In this document: piece after piece, positions 7,155 through 14,438 of the stretch
How the letters are laid out: the number at the start of each line of letters is the position of its first letter
Numbering within the stretch: the stretch's first letter is position 1
Assembly: GCA_041477815.1 (NCBI GenBank)
Contig: JBGOUV010000069.1
Span: 1 to 20,835, forward strand
Origin: JBGOUV01 sp041477815
GTDB lineage: Bacteria; Acidobacteriota; Terriglobia; Bryobacterales; JACQDG01
Reading direction: 5' to 3'
DNA: 20,835 nucleotides
Program-made: the position numbers and the translations under genes
Notes under the pieces: model-generated
Seen by the model: only the letters and a program-made list of their open reading frames with translations
The model's database searches: none
What the model was told of the DNA's origin: nothing

Positions 7155-8756
7155 TCACTGCCGGCCAGGCCTCAGCCGCAACACCACTCCTCCGTTCTCC
7201 GCGGTAAGACTCCCATTGTCGATGGCAAGCTTCCCGTTCACGATTACATACGGGAGGCCTTCGGGGAGGGACAGGGGATTGGTGAAAGTCGCCGTGTCGC
7301 GGACTCGGAGGGGGTCGAACAAAACCAGGTCGGCGGGGAGACCCAGGGCGATGCGGCCGCGGTCGTAGAGGCGGAGGGTGTTGGCGGGGAGCGAGGTCAT
7401 ACGGCGGACGGCGCCTTCCAGGGTGAGGATGCGATCCTCGCGGACATACTTGGACAGGAGGCGCGGAAACGACCCGAAGGCGCGCGGGTGCGCCCCGGTG
7501 GCGGTGGGCAGCGTCGGTGGGGCGTCGGTGCAGACGCTGACCCACTCCGCGCGCAGGGCGGCGTGCTTCTGTTCCTCGTTCATGCTGAGCGGGTTCACGC
7601 TGACGTTGCCCTGCTCCACCAGGTCGAAGAAGGCGGTCCAGGGGTCGGTAGCGCGCAGCTTGGCGATGGCGGCCACCGATTTCCCTTCAAACCGCTTGTC
7701 GCCCTCGGGCCCGACCTGCGCTACCAGAATGTTGTCCCAGTTTTGGCCGACATGGCGGTACCAGTTTTCCCAGTTGGCGGTGGTCTCGATCTCCTGGCGC
7801 AGCCCGGCCCGGACCTTCGGATCGCGGAGGGTCTTCAGAAACGGTTCCGTGCCGGCGGCGTAGTGGCGGGGAGGGACCAGCGACCCGATGCCCAGGCCGT
7901 TGCGCAGGTAGGGGTAGATATCGGCAGTCACGTCAAGGCCGCGCTCGCGGGCGCCTTGGATAAGCTGGATGGCTTTGTGGATGAGGGGCCAGTTGTCCTG
8001 GCCGGCGGCCTTGAGGTGAAAGATATGGACGGGCAGTCCTCCCTTCTCGCCGATCTCGATCGACTCGCGGATGGCGTCGAGCAGGGCGCCGCTCTCGTTG
8101 CGCATATGGGTGAGGTAGACGCCGCCGTAGCGCGCGGCCACCTTGGCCATCTCCACCAGCTCGTCGGTCGAGGCGTAGGTTCCCGGCGGGTAGATGAGGG
8201 CGGTGGAGAGTCCCACCACTCCGTCCCGCATGGCCTGCTCGACGTGAGCGCGCATTTGAGCCAGTTGGTCCGGCGTGGGCGCGCGGTTCTCTTCGCCGAT
8301 CACCACGCGGCGGACCTGGGCGGCGCCGACGTTGTGGACCACGTTCAGGGGGAGGCCGGTCTTTTCGAGGAGGGCGAAGTACTCGCCGAAGGTCCGCCAG
8401 TCGCCGCTGGTGCGCGGGGCGGCGGAGGCGCCTTCCCCGGCCAGAATAGTGGTGATACCTTGACGGAGTTTGCTGAGGGCGGAATTACGGTCGGCCAGGA
8501 GAGGTTCGCTGCTGGTTCCCATCATGTCCAGGAAGCCGGGGGCGACGACCAGGCCCGGGGCGTGGAGGGTGCGGCGGGCGGAGCGGTTGGCCAGCGGACC
8601 GAGGGCGGCGATGCGGCCGTCCCGGAGGCCCACGTCGGCGCGGAACCAGGGGTTGCCCGACCCGTCGACTACGCGGCCGCCCAGAATCAGCAGGTCGAAG
8701 TCCTGGGCGGGGGAGGGGATAGTGAGGAGAAACAGCAGCAGCGTGACTGGGCGCAT
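7155..8756 (-). CDS. Exported N-acyl-D-amino-acid deacylase-like amidohydrolase
   Basis: Starting at the ATG at 8756 gives 533 residues with a Sec signal peptide (MRPVTLLLFLLTIPSPAQ). An upstream ATG at 8774 adds only MGYSRT and spoils the signal, so the inner start is preferred. The fold is the amidohydrolase/D-aminoacylase family: opening strand DLLILGGRVVDGSGNPWFRADVGLRDGRI, barrel entry VAPGFLDMMG, and a closing GLPADLVLFDP segment. Numbering from the ATG at 8774, the expected metal ligands H223 (YLTHMRNES), H253 (VHIFHLKAAG) and D417 (VCTDAP) are present, but the HxH after PGF(I/L)D is replaced by DMMGTS (83-88), and the bridging cysteine of the classic enzyme (NCG) is replaced by E114 (GEG). 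This matches a subgroup that may bind one metal. The substrate is unknown, probably an N-acyl or peptide-like compound in the periplasm. The GMC gene lies 34 bp upstream. Confidence 0.85.
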   Translation of the reverse strand: MRPVTLLLFLLTIPSPAQDFDLLILGGRVVDGSGNPWFRADVGLRDGRIAALGPLANRSARRTLHAPGLVVAPGFLDMMGTSSEPLLADRNSALSKLRQGITTILAGEGASAAPRTSGDWRTFGEYFALLEKTGLPLNVVHNVGAAQVRRVVIGEENRAPTPDQLAQMRAHVEQAMRDGVVGLSTALIYPPGTYASTDELVEMAKVAARYGGVYLTHMRNESGALLDAIRESIEIGEKGGLPVHIFHLKAAGQDNWPLIHKAIQLIQGARERGLDVTADIYPYLRNGLGIGSLVPPRHYAAGTEPFLKTLRDPKVRAGLRQEIETTANWENWYRHVGQNWDNILVAQVGPEGDKRFEGKSVAAIAKLRATDPWTAFFDLVEQGNVSVNPLSMNEEQKHAALRAEWVSVCTDAPPTLPTATGAHPRAFGSFPRLLSKYVREDRILTLEGAVRRMTSLPANTLRLYDRGRIALGLPADLVLFDPLRVRDTATFTNPLSLPEGLPYVIVNGKLAIDNGSLTAENGGVVLRLRPGRQ

Positions 8757-8773
8757 GGTTCGACTATAGCCCA

Positions 8774-8808
8774 TTCGGGCAGCCGCTCCCTTACGGTCGC
8801 GGCTCGCT
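8774..8808. repeat. Imperfect palindromic element overlapping the end of the GMC gene
   Basis: GCCGC-TC-CC (8782-8790) pairs with GG-TC-GCGGC (8795-8803) around the loop TTAC, a nine-base stem with a two-base mismatch. The core CTCCCTTACGGTCGCGG (8786-8802) is repeated exactly at 129-145, beside the repeat at the left end of the window. On the minus strand the element supplies the last codons (SEPRP) and the TAA stop of the GMC oxidoreductase gene. It looks like a REP-type dispersed element; membership in a genome-wide family is inferred from the two copies seen here. Confidence 0.6.
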
Positions 8809-10491
8809 GCCCCTGTAGTCGATGATCCAGTTGCGGTCCTTGGCTAATAGGTACATGCTGCGCTCGGCCAGGGCGGAGATCGTCAGCAACGGGTTGACTC
8901 CCAGGGCGCGAGGGATCACGGACCCGTCGCTGACGTAGAGCCCGTCGTGGACCGCGGCGCCGCCGGCGCCCGAGAAGACCTGTCCCTTGTGGTTGACCAC
9001 GCCGAGCTCGGCCGATTCACCCATGGCGCAGCCACCCAGGGGATGGACCGTGGTGAGGTGATGCTGGAATAAATCCGTCCAAGTGGGGTTGGGAACGTAG
9101 GTTCCGCCTAGGGCAGCGGTGGCTTCGATGAGGCGCTGGTTCACCTTCTCAAAGATCGGCTGGGAGCCGACGCCCGGCCAGGCGATGCGCAGCCGGTCGT
9201 CGTCGAGGTACATTTGGCCGCCCGCATCGTCGTGGCACATGACCAGGAAGGTCATGGTGTTGTGGACGGCTCCATGGTAGGGGCCGCGGACCAGGCTGTC
9301 GGTCTCGCGGGCAAACTCGTTCGCTTTGTCGAAGAATCCCGTGTCGGTGTCGTGACCGACAGTGGCCGCGGTGACCTTCAAGGCGGGCGCCAGGAGCGGG
9401 CCGAGAGCCCCGGGAGCGGAGCCTTCCTGGATGGACATGCCGTCCCCCAGGTTGGGCTGGTTGCGCAGGTCGATCATGCCGGCGATGCACGGCCCGACCG
9501 GCTCCCGGCCCTCGGGTGGGTGGGGTCCATAGCCGACGCTGTTGATGGGTTGGTCGTTGTTATAGGCGAAGCCGAGGACGTCGCCGTTGCCGGTGAAGCG
9601 CTGTCCGAGCTGCGTCGAGACGGGCAGCCCTTTGGCCGCCGAGCGGAGCAGGATCTCGGTGGAGCCCAGGGTGCCGGCGGATACGATCACGATGTCGGCG
9701 CTGATGAAGCGGGTGGGCGCATCGGGCGCGTCGCGGGCCGAAACGAAGTGCACCAACCATTGGCCATCGTGGCGCTGCAGGTAGCGGACCCGGGCTTCGG
9801 TGTAGATCTCGGCCCCGTGGGCGGCGGCGTCGGGCAGGTAGTTCATCAGCACCGTGTTCTTGGCGCTGTAGTTGCAGCCGGTAACACAGTCGCCGCACAG
9901 GGTGCAGGCCTTCTGCTCGACGCCGGCGTGGTTGGGACCGTCCTGGAAAGTCACGTTGATGGGGGGACGCATACAATGGGTTCCCAGGCGCTGGGCGGAT
10001 TTTTCGAAGGCCTCCAGCTTGAGCAGGGACGGGAACGTGTCCGGGTACGGGACGGGTTGCAGCATGTACCGCGCCCGCTCGTAGGCCTCGGCCAGCAGGG
10101 TGGGCAGGTCGTCGCGTACCGCCTGGGGCCAGTGAGGGTCTTGGAAGACGCGCGGTTCGGCCTGGAGCGCGATGTTGGCGTTGACCAGAGACGTCCCGCC
10201 CAGCCCGCAGCCGACGAACACGTTGATATCCGGATTGATGTGCAGGTCGTAGAGACCGGTGCGCGATCCGACGTGGCCGCCGGGGGTGTCGGCCTGCATT
10301 TGGTGCAAAGCCTCGGGCTGGCTGTTGGGGTATTCCCCGGGCAGGATCTCGCGTCCGCGTTCGAGCAGGCAGACCGACTGGCCGGCCCGCGCCAGCCGGG
10401 AGGCCGCAATGGAGCCGCCGTAGCCGGAGCCGGCTACTACCACGGTGTAGTGGGGCTTCAGGTTGTCGAGGGGAGAAGAGAGGCGGTTCAA
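8791..10491 (-). CDS. GMC-family FAD oxidoreductase (cholesterol-oxidase-like) with four-cysteine motif
   Basis: A 566-residue FAD-dependent oxidoreductase. The start is TTG at 10491, supported by AGGAG at 10502-10498 with six bases of spacing. The FAD-binding Rossmann motif is GSGYGGS (21-27); GCGLGGTSLVNANI (94-107) is the second GMC flavin segment; HPLGGC (483-488) and HDGLYVSDGSVIPRALGVNP (515-534) form the C-terminal active-site and FAD region. An insert at 196-206 has the spacing C-x2-C-x2-C-x3-C (CTLCGDCVTGC), the pattern of a [4Fe-4S] cluster, and is followed by NYSAKNTVLMNYLP. No signal peptide is visible. It oxidises an alcohol group, possibly of a sterol or other lipid; the substrate is not determined. 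The metallophosphoesterase gene lies 65 bp upstream on the same strand, suggesting co-transcription. The last residues come from a palindromic repeat. Confidence 0.9.
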   Translation of the reverse strand: MNRLSSPLDNLKPHYTVVVAGSGYGGSIAASRLARAGQSVCLLERGREILPGEYPNSQPEALHQMQADTPGGHVGSRTGLYDLHINPDINVFVGCGLGGTSLVNANIALQAEPRVFQDPHWPQAVRDDLPTLLAEAYERARYMLQPVPYPDTFPSLLKLEAFEKSAQRLGTHCMRPPINVTFQDGPNHAGVEQKACTLCGDCVTGCNYSAKNTVLMNYLPDAAAHGAEIYTEARVRYLQRHDGQWLVHFVSARDAPDAPTRFISADIVIVSAGTLGSTEILLRSAAKGLPVSTQLGQRFTGNGDVLGFAYNNDQPINSVGYGPHPPEGREPVGPCIAGMIDLRNQPNLGDGMSIQEGSAPGALGPLLAPALKVTAATVGHDTDTGFFDKANEFARETDSLVRGPYHGAVHNTMTFLVMCHDDAGGQMYLDDDRLRIAWPGVGSQPIFEKVNQRLIEATAALGGTYVPNPTWTDLFQHHLTTVHPLGGCAMGESAELGVVNHKGQVFSGAGGAAVHDGLYVSDGSVIPRALGVNPLLTISALAERSMYLLAKDRNWIIDYRGSEPRP

Positions 10492-10497
10492 GGGGGT

Positions 10498-10502
10498 CTC
10501 CT
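10498..10502 (-). promoter_or_regulatory. Ribosome binding site fixing the TTG start of the GMC gene
   Basis: Minus-strand AGGAG lies six bases before the TTG at 10491-10489. No ATG is available nearby before the FAD-binding motif, so this site decides the start. Confidence 0.7.
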
Positions 10503-10556
10503 AAGAGGGATTCACGCAAAAGAAACCCCGGTTGGTTTTCCTCAGCGGTGCATCCC

Positions 10557-12248
10557 CTACCCTCCGGGGACTACGATCGGGTCCTCGATCAACTCGGGCG
10601 GCGTGCCGCCGCTGGGGACCTTTCCCGGTCCGCTGCCGGCGCCGTCCTTCCATTGTCGAGCCACGCGCTCGATCCCGATGGGGTAAATGGTTAGAATACC
10701 GCTTTTGTCGATCTTCATCCTGAGGAAGTTCTTCCAGTCGGGAATCTGCAGGGACGAGAAGGCCTCGTTGGAGTGGCGCCGGAAGAGGTTGAGGGAGACG
10801 AGCAGATACAAACCCATCAGGAACGAACCGAAGAACCAGCCGCCGGCGGCGACGATCAAGCCGGCCAGCAGGAGCTGGGAGATGGACCGGAAGCGCAGCC
10901 CGCACGTGGATACAGTGAAGTAAGTGGCGAACCAGCCGAGGTAGAAAACCATCTTGAGGTGGGACAGTCCGTGCAGGGTTCCGGCGATGTAGCGGTAGGG
11001 CTTCGAGCGGGTGTCGGTGAAGAACAGGAACCCGGCCAGGATGGTAAGGATCCAGAAGATCGCGCCGGGGTTGTTGAGGGCGGTTTCCAGGGTGGTGGTA
11101 AGGGCGGGAAAGATGTCGCTAAGCCCAAAACGGCCGACGTCGGCCATGACGGTCCAGGCGGTGAGGACATAGAGGACGGCGGTCACCGTGCCGAACCAGG
11201 GGTTGAGGAAGGGGAAGGCCAGGTTGCGCCAGCAGAGGCTGCGGGAGGTCTTCTGGTCGGGGAAGCTCTTCTGGTGGACGAAGCCGCCCGGGAGTTGGCT
11301 CACGTCGGGTCCGTGGGTGGGATGGAGGAAAGCGCCGCCGCCTCCGGCGGTGATTTTCTGGGTTTTCCCGGGTCCCTCGTGCCGGCGGTAGTGGTGCAGG
11401 TCGCCGGCAATGAACACCGCGATCTTCCGCTGCAGCACCTTTTGTTCGAGGTATTCCAGGTTGTTTTCCGTGAGGTTGGGGTCCAACTCGCCATGCGAAG
11501 CGGCGTAAATCCAGTCGGGCTCGGCGTTGCACAGGATCACCCGGTCACCCGGCTGCATCCGCGTAGCTACATCCTTAAAGTAGGCCACCTGGGGAGCGTC
11601 GATGTCGGACTCGAGCTGCACGTCGGTGCCGATCAGCCACCAGCCGTGCGGCAGATGCAGCGCGAAGTAGCTGCGCTTCTGCCGGGTCCGCCAGCCGGCG
11701 AACCAGCGGTCGTTGCAGAACAGGCGCGCAAACGAAGCCAGGCTGTCGTACCAGTCGTGGTTGCCGGGGATGGCGAACACGTCCGGATGCGGGGGTGGGC
11801 TGTAGCGCAAGGCCATTTCATAGGGTTGCAGGAGGCGCTGTTCATAATCGGCGCGGCTGGCGGTGGGATACACCTCGTCGCCGCCGAAGATCAGGACGGC
11901 GCCGCGCGGGAGCGGGGTGGGATAGTCCTGCTCGCCGCCGGGAGCCTTCACCTGGAGATTCTGTTGGGCCACATGGTAGGCCACGGTGTAGGTGGAGTCC
12001 CAACCGTCGCCGAGGTCGGCCACGTAGTCGATCCAGATCTCCGCCTGGTTCTGGTATTGGTCGTGGATAACGTGTTGGGGGCTGGCCAGGGTTTCGACCA
12101 GGCGAGCATCGGCGTGCTGGCCCAGGGTAGTGGACACGGCCACTTTCACCGCGGTGCGGGCCAACTGGCGAGGGTCGTACCAGGGAGTCATTTTCGCCGG
12201 ACGCCAGGGTTTTATTACCGGCGCGGGTGTGGGCTGTGGAGCGGCCAT
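10557..12248 (-). CDS. Metallophosphoesterase with C-terminal membrane domain
   Basis: A 563-residue protein starting at ATG with the strong ribosome binding site AAGGAGG (12259-12253), four bases upstream. The N-terminal 335 residues contain calcineurin-type phosphoesterase motifs: DLGDGWDST (78-86), GGDEVYPTAS (122-131), GNHDWYD (162-168) and GDLHHYRRH (282-290), with QLESDIDAPQ between. These residues coordinate a di-metal centre in the superfamily. The C-terminal part has about four or five hydrophobic helices (near 350-368, 395-411, 428-446, 456-488) and a soluble tail. There is no signal peptide, so the catalytic domain is probably cytoplasmic and the tail anchors it. It is the first gene of a leftward run with the GMC oxidoreductase. 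The substrate cannot be read from the sequence; membrane attachment suggests a lipid or phospholipid-linked target, which is an inference. Confidence 0.88.
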   Translation of the reverse strand: MAAPQPTPAPVIKPWRPAKMTPWYDPRQLARTAVKVAVSTTLGQHADARLVETLASPQHVIHDQYQNQAEIWIDYVADLGDGWDSTYTVAYHVAQQNLQVKAPGGEQDYPTPLPRGAVLIFGGDEVYPTASRADYEQRLLQPYEMALRYSPPPHPDVFAIPGNHDWYDSLASFARLFCNDRWFAGWRTRQKRSYFALHLPHGWWLIGTDVQLESDIDAPQVAYFKDVATRMQPGDRVILCNAEPDWIYAASHGELDPNLTENNLEYLEQKVLQRKIAVFIAGDLHHYRRHEGPGKTQKITAGGGGAFLHPTHGPDVSQLPGGFVHQKSFPDQKTSRSLCWRNLAFPFLNPWFGTVTAVLYVLTAWTVMADVGRFGLSDIFPALTTTLETALNNPGAIFWILTILAGFLFFTDTRSKPYRYIAGTLHGLSHLKMVFYLGWFATYFTVSTCGLRFRSISQLLLAGLIVAAGGWFFGSFLMGLYLLVSLNLFRRHSNEAFSSLQIPDWKNFLRMKIDKSGILTIYPIGIERVARQWKDGAGSGPGKVPSGGTPPELIEDPIVVPGG

Positions 12249-12252
12249 GGTC

Positions 12253-12259
12253 CCTCCTT
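12253..12259 (-). promoter_or_regulatory. Strong Shine-Dalgarno of the phosphoesterase gene
   Basis: AAGGAGG on the minus strand, four bases before the ATG at 12248. It confirms the start and marks this as the first gene of the leftward run. Confidence 0.75.
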
Positions 12260-12337
12260 GTAAAACGGGAATTTACCCTATTGTGCGCTTAATTCGGCGA
12301 TTTGTTGCAGGGTTGCTACGGTATTTTTTAGTCGCAC

Positions 12338-12407
12338 GCCTCGGGATCGGCTCCCAGCATTCTGAGATCGAAGGGATCCTGGTCCCGTCCCGAGGCCCCT
12401 TTTGTTT
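12338..12407 (+). ncRNA. Possible small structured RNA or terminator-like stem
   Basis: GCCTCGGGA (12338-12346) pairs perfectly with TCCCGAGGC (12388-12396), closing a region of about 41 bases, and is followed by CCCCTTTTGTTT. Inside, CCAG (12354-12357) can pair with CTGG (12379-12382), and GATC (12366-12369) with GATC (12375-12378) around GAAGG, giving a stacked, bulged structure. A weak promoter-like stretch (TTGTTGCAG..GGTATTTTTTA, 12302-12330) lies just upstream. The element sits alone between divergent genes, with no plus-strand gene before it to terminate. It is not a tRNA (about 59 bases between arms, no tRNA arms). The class is unknown to me; it could also be a dispersed palindromic element. 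Confidence 0.4.
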
Positions 12408-12503
12408 CTGATCCGCGCCTAGCGGCCTATCAGCGGAACCGGGACCCCGACGATTTCCGCAACCACCCGGCTCGGCCCCATCTCGCTAACTGTTTCCCCC
12501 GGC

Positions 12504-12543
12504 CATGGCCCACCCCCCGAAGCGGTAGAATGGGTGGGCCATG
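12504..12543 (+). promoter_or_regulatory. 12-bp inverted repeat enclosing -10 box and dmpF-like start codon
   Basis: CATGGCCCACCC (12504-12515) is a perfect inverted repeat of GGGTGGGCCATG (12532-12543), with 16 bases between. The right arm includes the start codon at 12541. The loop contains TAGAAT (12526-12531), a five-of-six match to a -10 hexamer, whose expected start point would lie at or just before the ATG, so the mRNA may be leaderless; no Shine-Dalgarno sequence is present. The arrangement suits a repressor operator over the promoter. If transcription starts further upstream, the same arms would hide the start codon in an RNA hairpin. Confidence 0.5.
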
Positions 12544-13422
12544 CGCACCAAGGTCGCCATCCTCGGCTCGGGCAACATCGGCACGGATCTCATGATGAAG
12601 GTTCTGCGGGCCTCGCAGCTTCTGGAGATGGGGGCGATGGTGGGGATCGATCCCGAGTCCGACGGGCTGGCCCGGGCGCGGCGGCTGGGGGTGCCGGTCA
12701 CCGCCGGCGGCATCGAGGAGTTTGTGCGGATGCCGGAGTTCGCCGGGATACGCATCGTCTTTGATGCCACCTCGGCCCAGCAACACGCCCGGCACGACCA
12801 GGTGCTCCGCTCTCACGGCAAACAGGTCATCGACCTGACGCCGGCGGCGCTGGGGCCGTACGTGGTGCCGGTGGTCAACCTCGCAGAACACCGCGACGCC
12901 CCTAACCTGAGCATGGTGAGCTGCGGCGGTCAGGCTACCATCCCGATGGTGGCGGCGGTGAACCGCGTGGCCCGCGTGCGCTATGCCGAGATTGTGGCCT
13001 CCATCGCCAGCAGGTCGGCCGGTCCGGGCACGCGCGCCAACATTGACGAGTTCACTCAGACCACCTCGCGGGCGATCGAGCGCGTGGGCGGGGCGGGGAA
13101 GGGCAAGGCCATCATCGTGCTGAACCCGGCCGAGCCGCCTCTTATCATGCGCAATACCATCTTCTGCTTGAGCGAGCCGGCGGAGACGGCCGACATCGCC
13201 GCGTCGGTCGGGCGGATGGTGGCCGAGGTCCAAAACTACGTGCCCGGTTACCGGCTGAAGCAGCCGGTCCAGTTTGACTCGGTGGAGGGGCGCGAAGGCC
13301 TGCGCTCCACGATCCTGCTCGAGATCGAGGGCGCGGCCCACTACCTGCCCGCCTACGCCGGCAACCTCGACATCATGACCTCGGCGGCGCTGCAGACCGC
13401 TGAAAAACTGGTGCAACTATGA
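12541..13422 (+). CDS. Acetaldehyde dehydrogenase (acylating), DmpF/BphJ type
   Basis: A complete 293-residue enzyme that converts acetaldehyde, NAD+ and CoA to acetyl-CoA. The NAD-binding motif GSGNIGTD is at 9-16, the catalytic thiol is C128 in MVSCGGQATIP, and the segment SAGPGTRANIDEFTQTT matches the family, as does the C-terminal PAYAGNLDIMTSAAL. In known pathways this enzyme forms a channelling complex with 4-hydroxy-2-oxovalerate aldolase, which is encoded immediately downstream with an ATGA overlap (13419-13422). The rest of a meta-cleavage pathway (hydratase, ring-cleavage dioxygenase, decarboxylase) is not in the window, so the original substrate could be aromatic, steroid or other. 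Start choice: the ATG at 12541 directly precedes the conserved KVAILGSGNIG. Confidence 0.95.
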   Translation: MRTKVAILGSGNIGTDLMMKVLRASQLLEMGAMVGIDPESDGLARARRLGVPVTAGGIEEFVRMPEFAGIRIVFDATSAQQHARHDQVLRSHGKQVIDLTPAALGPYVVPVVNLAEHRDAPNLSMVSCGGQATIPMVAAVNRVARVRYAEIVASIASRSAGPGTRANIDEFTQTTSRAIERVGGAGKGKAIIVLNPAEPPLIMRNTIFCLSEPAETADIAASVGRMVAEVQNYVPGYRLKQPVQFDSVEGREGLRSTILLEIEGAAHYLPAYAGNLDIMTSAALQTAEKLVQL

Positions 13423-14438
13423 GCCGCCTCTACATCCAGGACGTTACCCTCCGCGACGGCATGCACGCCATCCGTCACCGCTATACGATCGACCAGGTGG
13501 TCGCTATTTCCCAGGCCCTCGACGCCGCCGGGGTGGACGCGATCGAGATCGCGCACGGCGACGGACTGGCCGGGTCGAGCTTCAACTACGGCTTCGGGGC
13601 CCACGCCGACCTGGAGTGGATCTCGGCGGTCGCGCAGAGCGTGAAGCGGGCGCGGGTGACCACGCTGCTGATCCCCGGTATTGGCACGGTACAGGACTTG
13701 CAGTGCGCCTATCAGGCCGGAGCCCGCTCGGTGCGGGTCGCCACGCATTCGACCGAAGCCGACATCGCCAAACAGCACATGGAGTGCGCGCGGAACCTGG
13801 GCATGGACGTGGCCGGGTTCCTGATGATGGCCCACATGACCCCGCCGCAGGAGCTGGCGCGCCAGGCGAAAAAGATGGAATCCTACGGGGCGCACTGCGT
13901 CTACGTCACCGACTCGGCCGGCGCCCTGCTGATGCACGAGGTGGCCGAGCGGTTTCAGGCCTTCAACGACGTGCTGGACCCGGCCACCGAACGCGGCATC
14001 CATGCCCACCACAACCTGTCGCTGGGCGTGGCGAATAGCCTGGTGGCCATCGAAAACGGGGCCACGCGCGTGGACGCCTCGCTGGCCGGCATGGGAGCCG
14101 GGGCGGGGAACTGCCCGCTGGAGGTCTTCATCGCCGTCGCCAACCGCATGGGTCTGCCGCATGGCTGCGACCTGTTTGCCCTGATGGACGCCGCCGAAGA
14201 CCTGATCCGTCCCCTCCAGGACCGGCCGGTGCGGGTGGACCGGGAGACCCTGTCGCTCGGCTACGCCGGGGTGTATTCGAGCTTCCTGCGCCACGCCGAG
14301 ACGGCGGCGCGGCGTTACGGGATCGACACCCGCGAGATCCTGGTGGAGCTGGGACGGCGCCGCATGGTGGGAGGTCAGGAGGACATGATCATCGACGTGG
14401 CGTTGGACCTGGTGAAGCAGCGCGAGGGGCAGTCATGA
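13419..14438 (+). CDS. 4-hydroxy-2-oxovalerate aldolase, DmpG/BphI type
   Basis: A complete 339-residue divalent-metal-dependent aldolase that splits 4-hydroxy-2-oxovalerate into pyruvate and acetaldehyde. RDGMHA (12-17) contains the metal-binding aspartate D13 and the catalytic histidine H16; HAHHNL (195-200) supplies the two histidine ligands; EIAHGDGLAGSSFNYGFG and SLAGMGAGAGNCPLE are family signatures. The C-terminal DmpG-specific communication domain (about residues 265-339, through GRRRMVGGQEDMIIDVALDL) is present and normally docks on the acetaldehyde dehydrogenase encoded just upstream. The ATG overlaps the upstream stop by four bases, and its own TGA overlaps the start of the decayed gene that follows. 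Confidence 0.95.
   Translation: MSRLYIQDVTLRDGMHAIRHRYTIDQVVAISQALDAAGVDAIEIAHGDGLAGSSFNYGFGAHADLEWISAVAQSVKRARVTTLLIPGIGTVQDLQCAYQAGARSVRVATHSTEADIAKQHMECARNLGMDVAGFLMMAHMTPPQELARQAKKMESYGAHCVYVTDSAGALLMHEVAERFQAFNDVLDPATERGIHAHHNLSLGVANSLVAIENGATRVDASLAGMGAGAGNCPLEVFIAVANRMGLPHGCDLFALMDAAEDLIRPLQDRPVRVDRETLSLGYAGVYSSFLRHAETAARRYGIDTREILVELGRRRMVGGQEDMIIDVALDLVKQREGQS

Noticed and set aside
7488..8825. 445-codon plus-strand open frame
   Set aside because: Shadow of the deacylase gene; the minus-strand frame has clear family motifs.
9214..12263. Two plus-strand open frames of about 490 codons each
   Set aside because: Shadows of the GMC and phosphoesterase genes, with alanine, glycine and valine rich nonsense.
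12338..12396. tRNA gene
   Set aside because: The closing stem resembles an acceptor arm, but the interval is too short and has no D, anticodon or T arm.
13353..14294. 313-codon minus-strand open frame
   Set aside because: Shadow of the aldolase gene.
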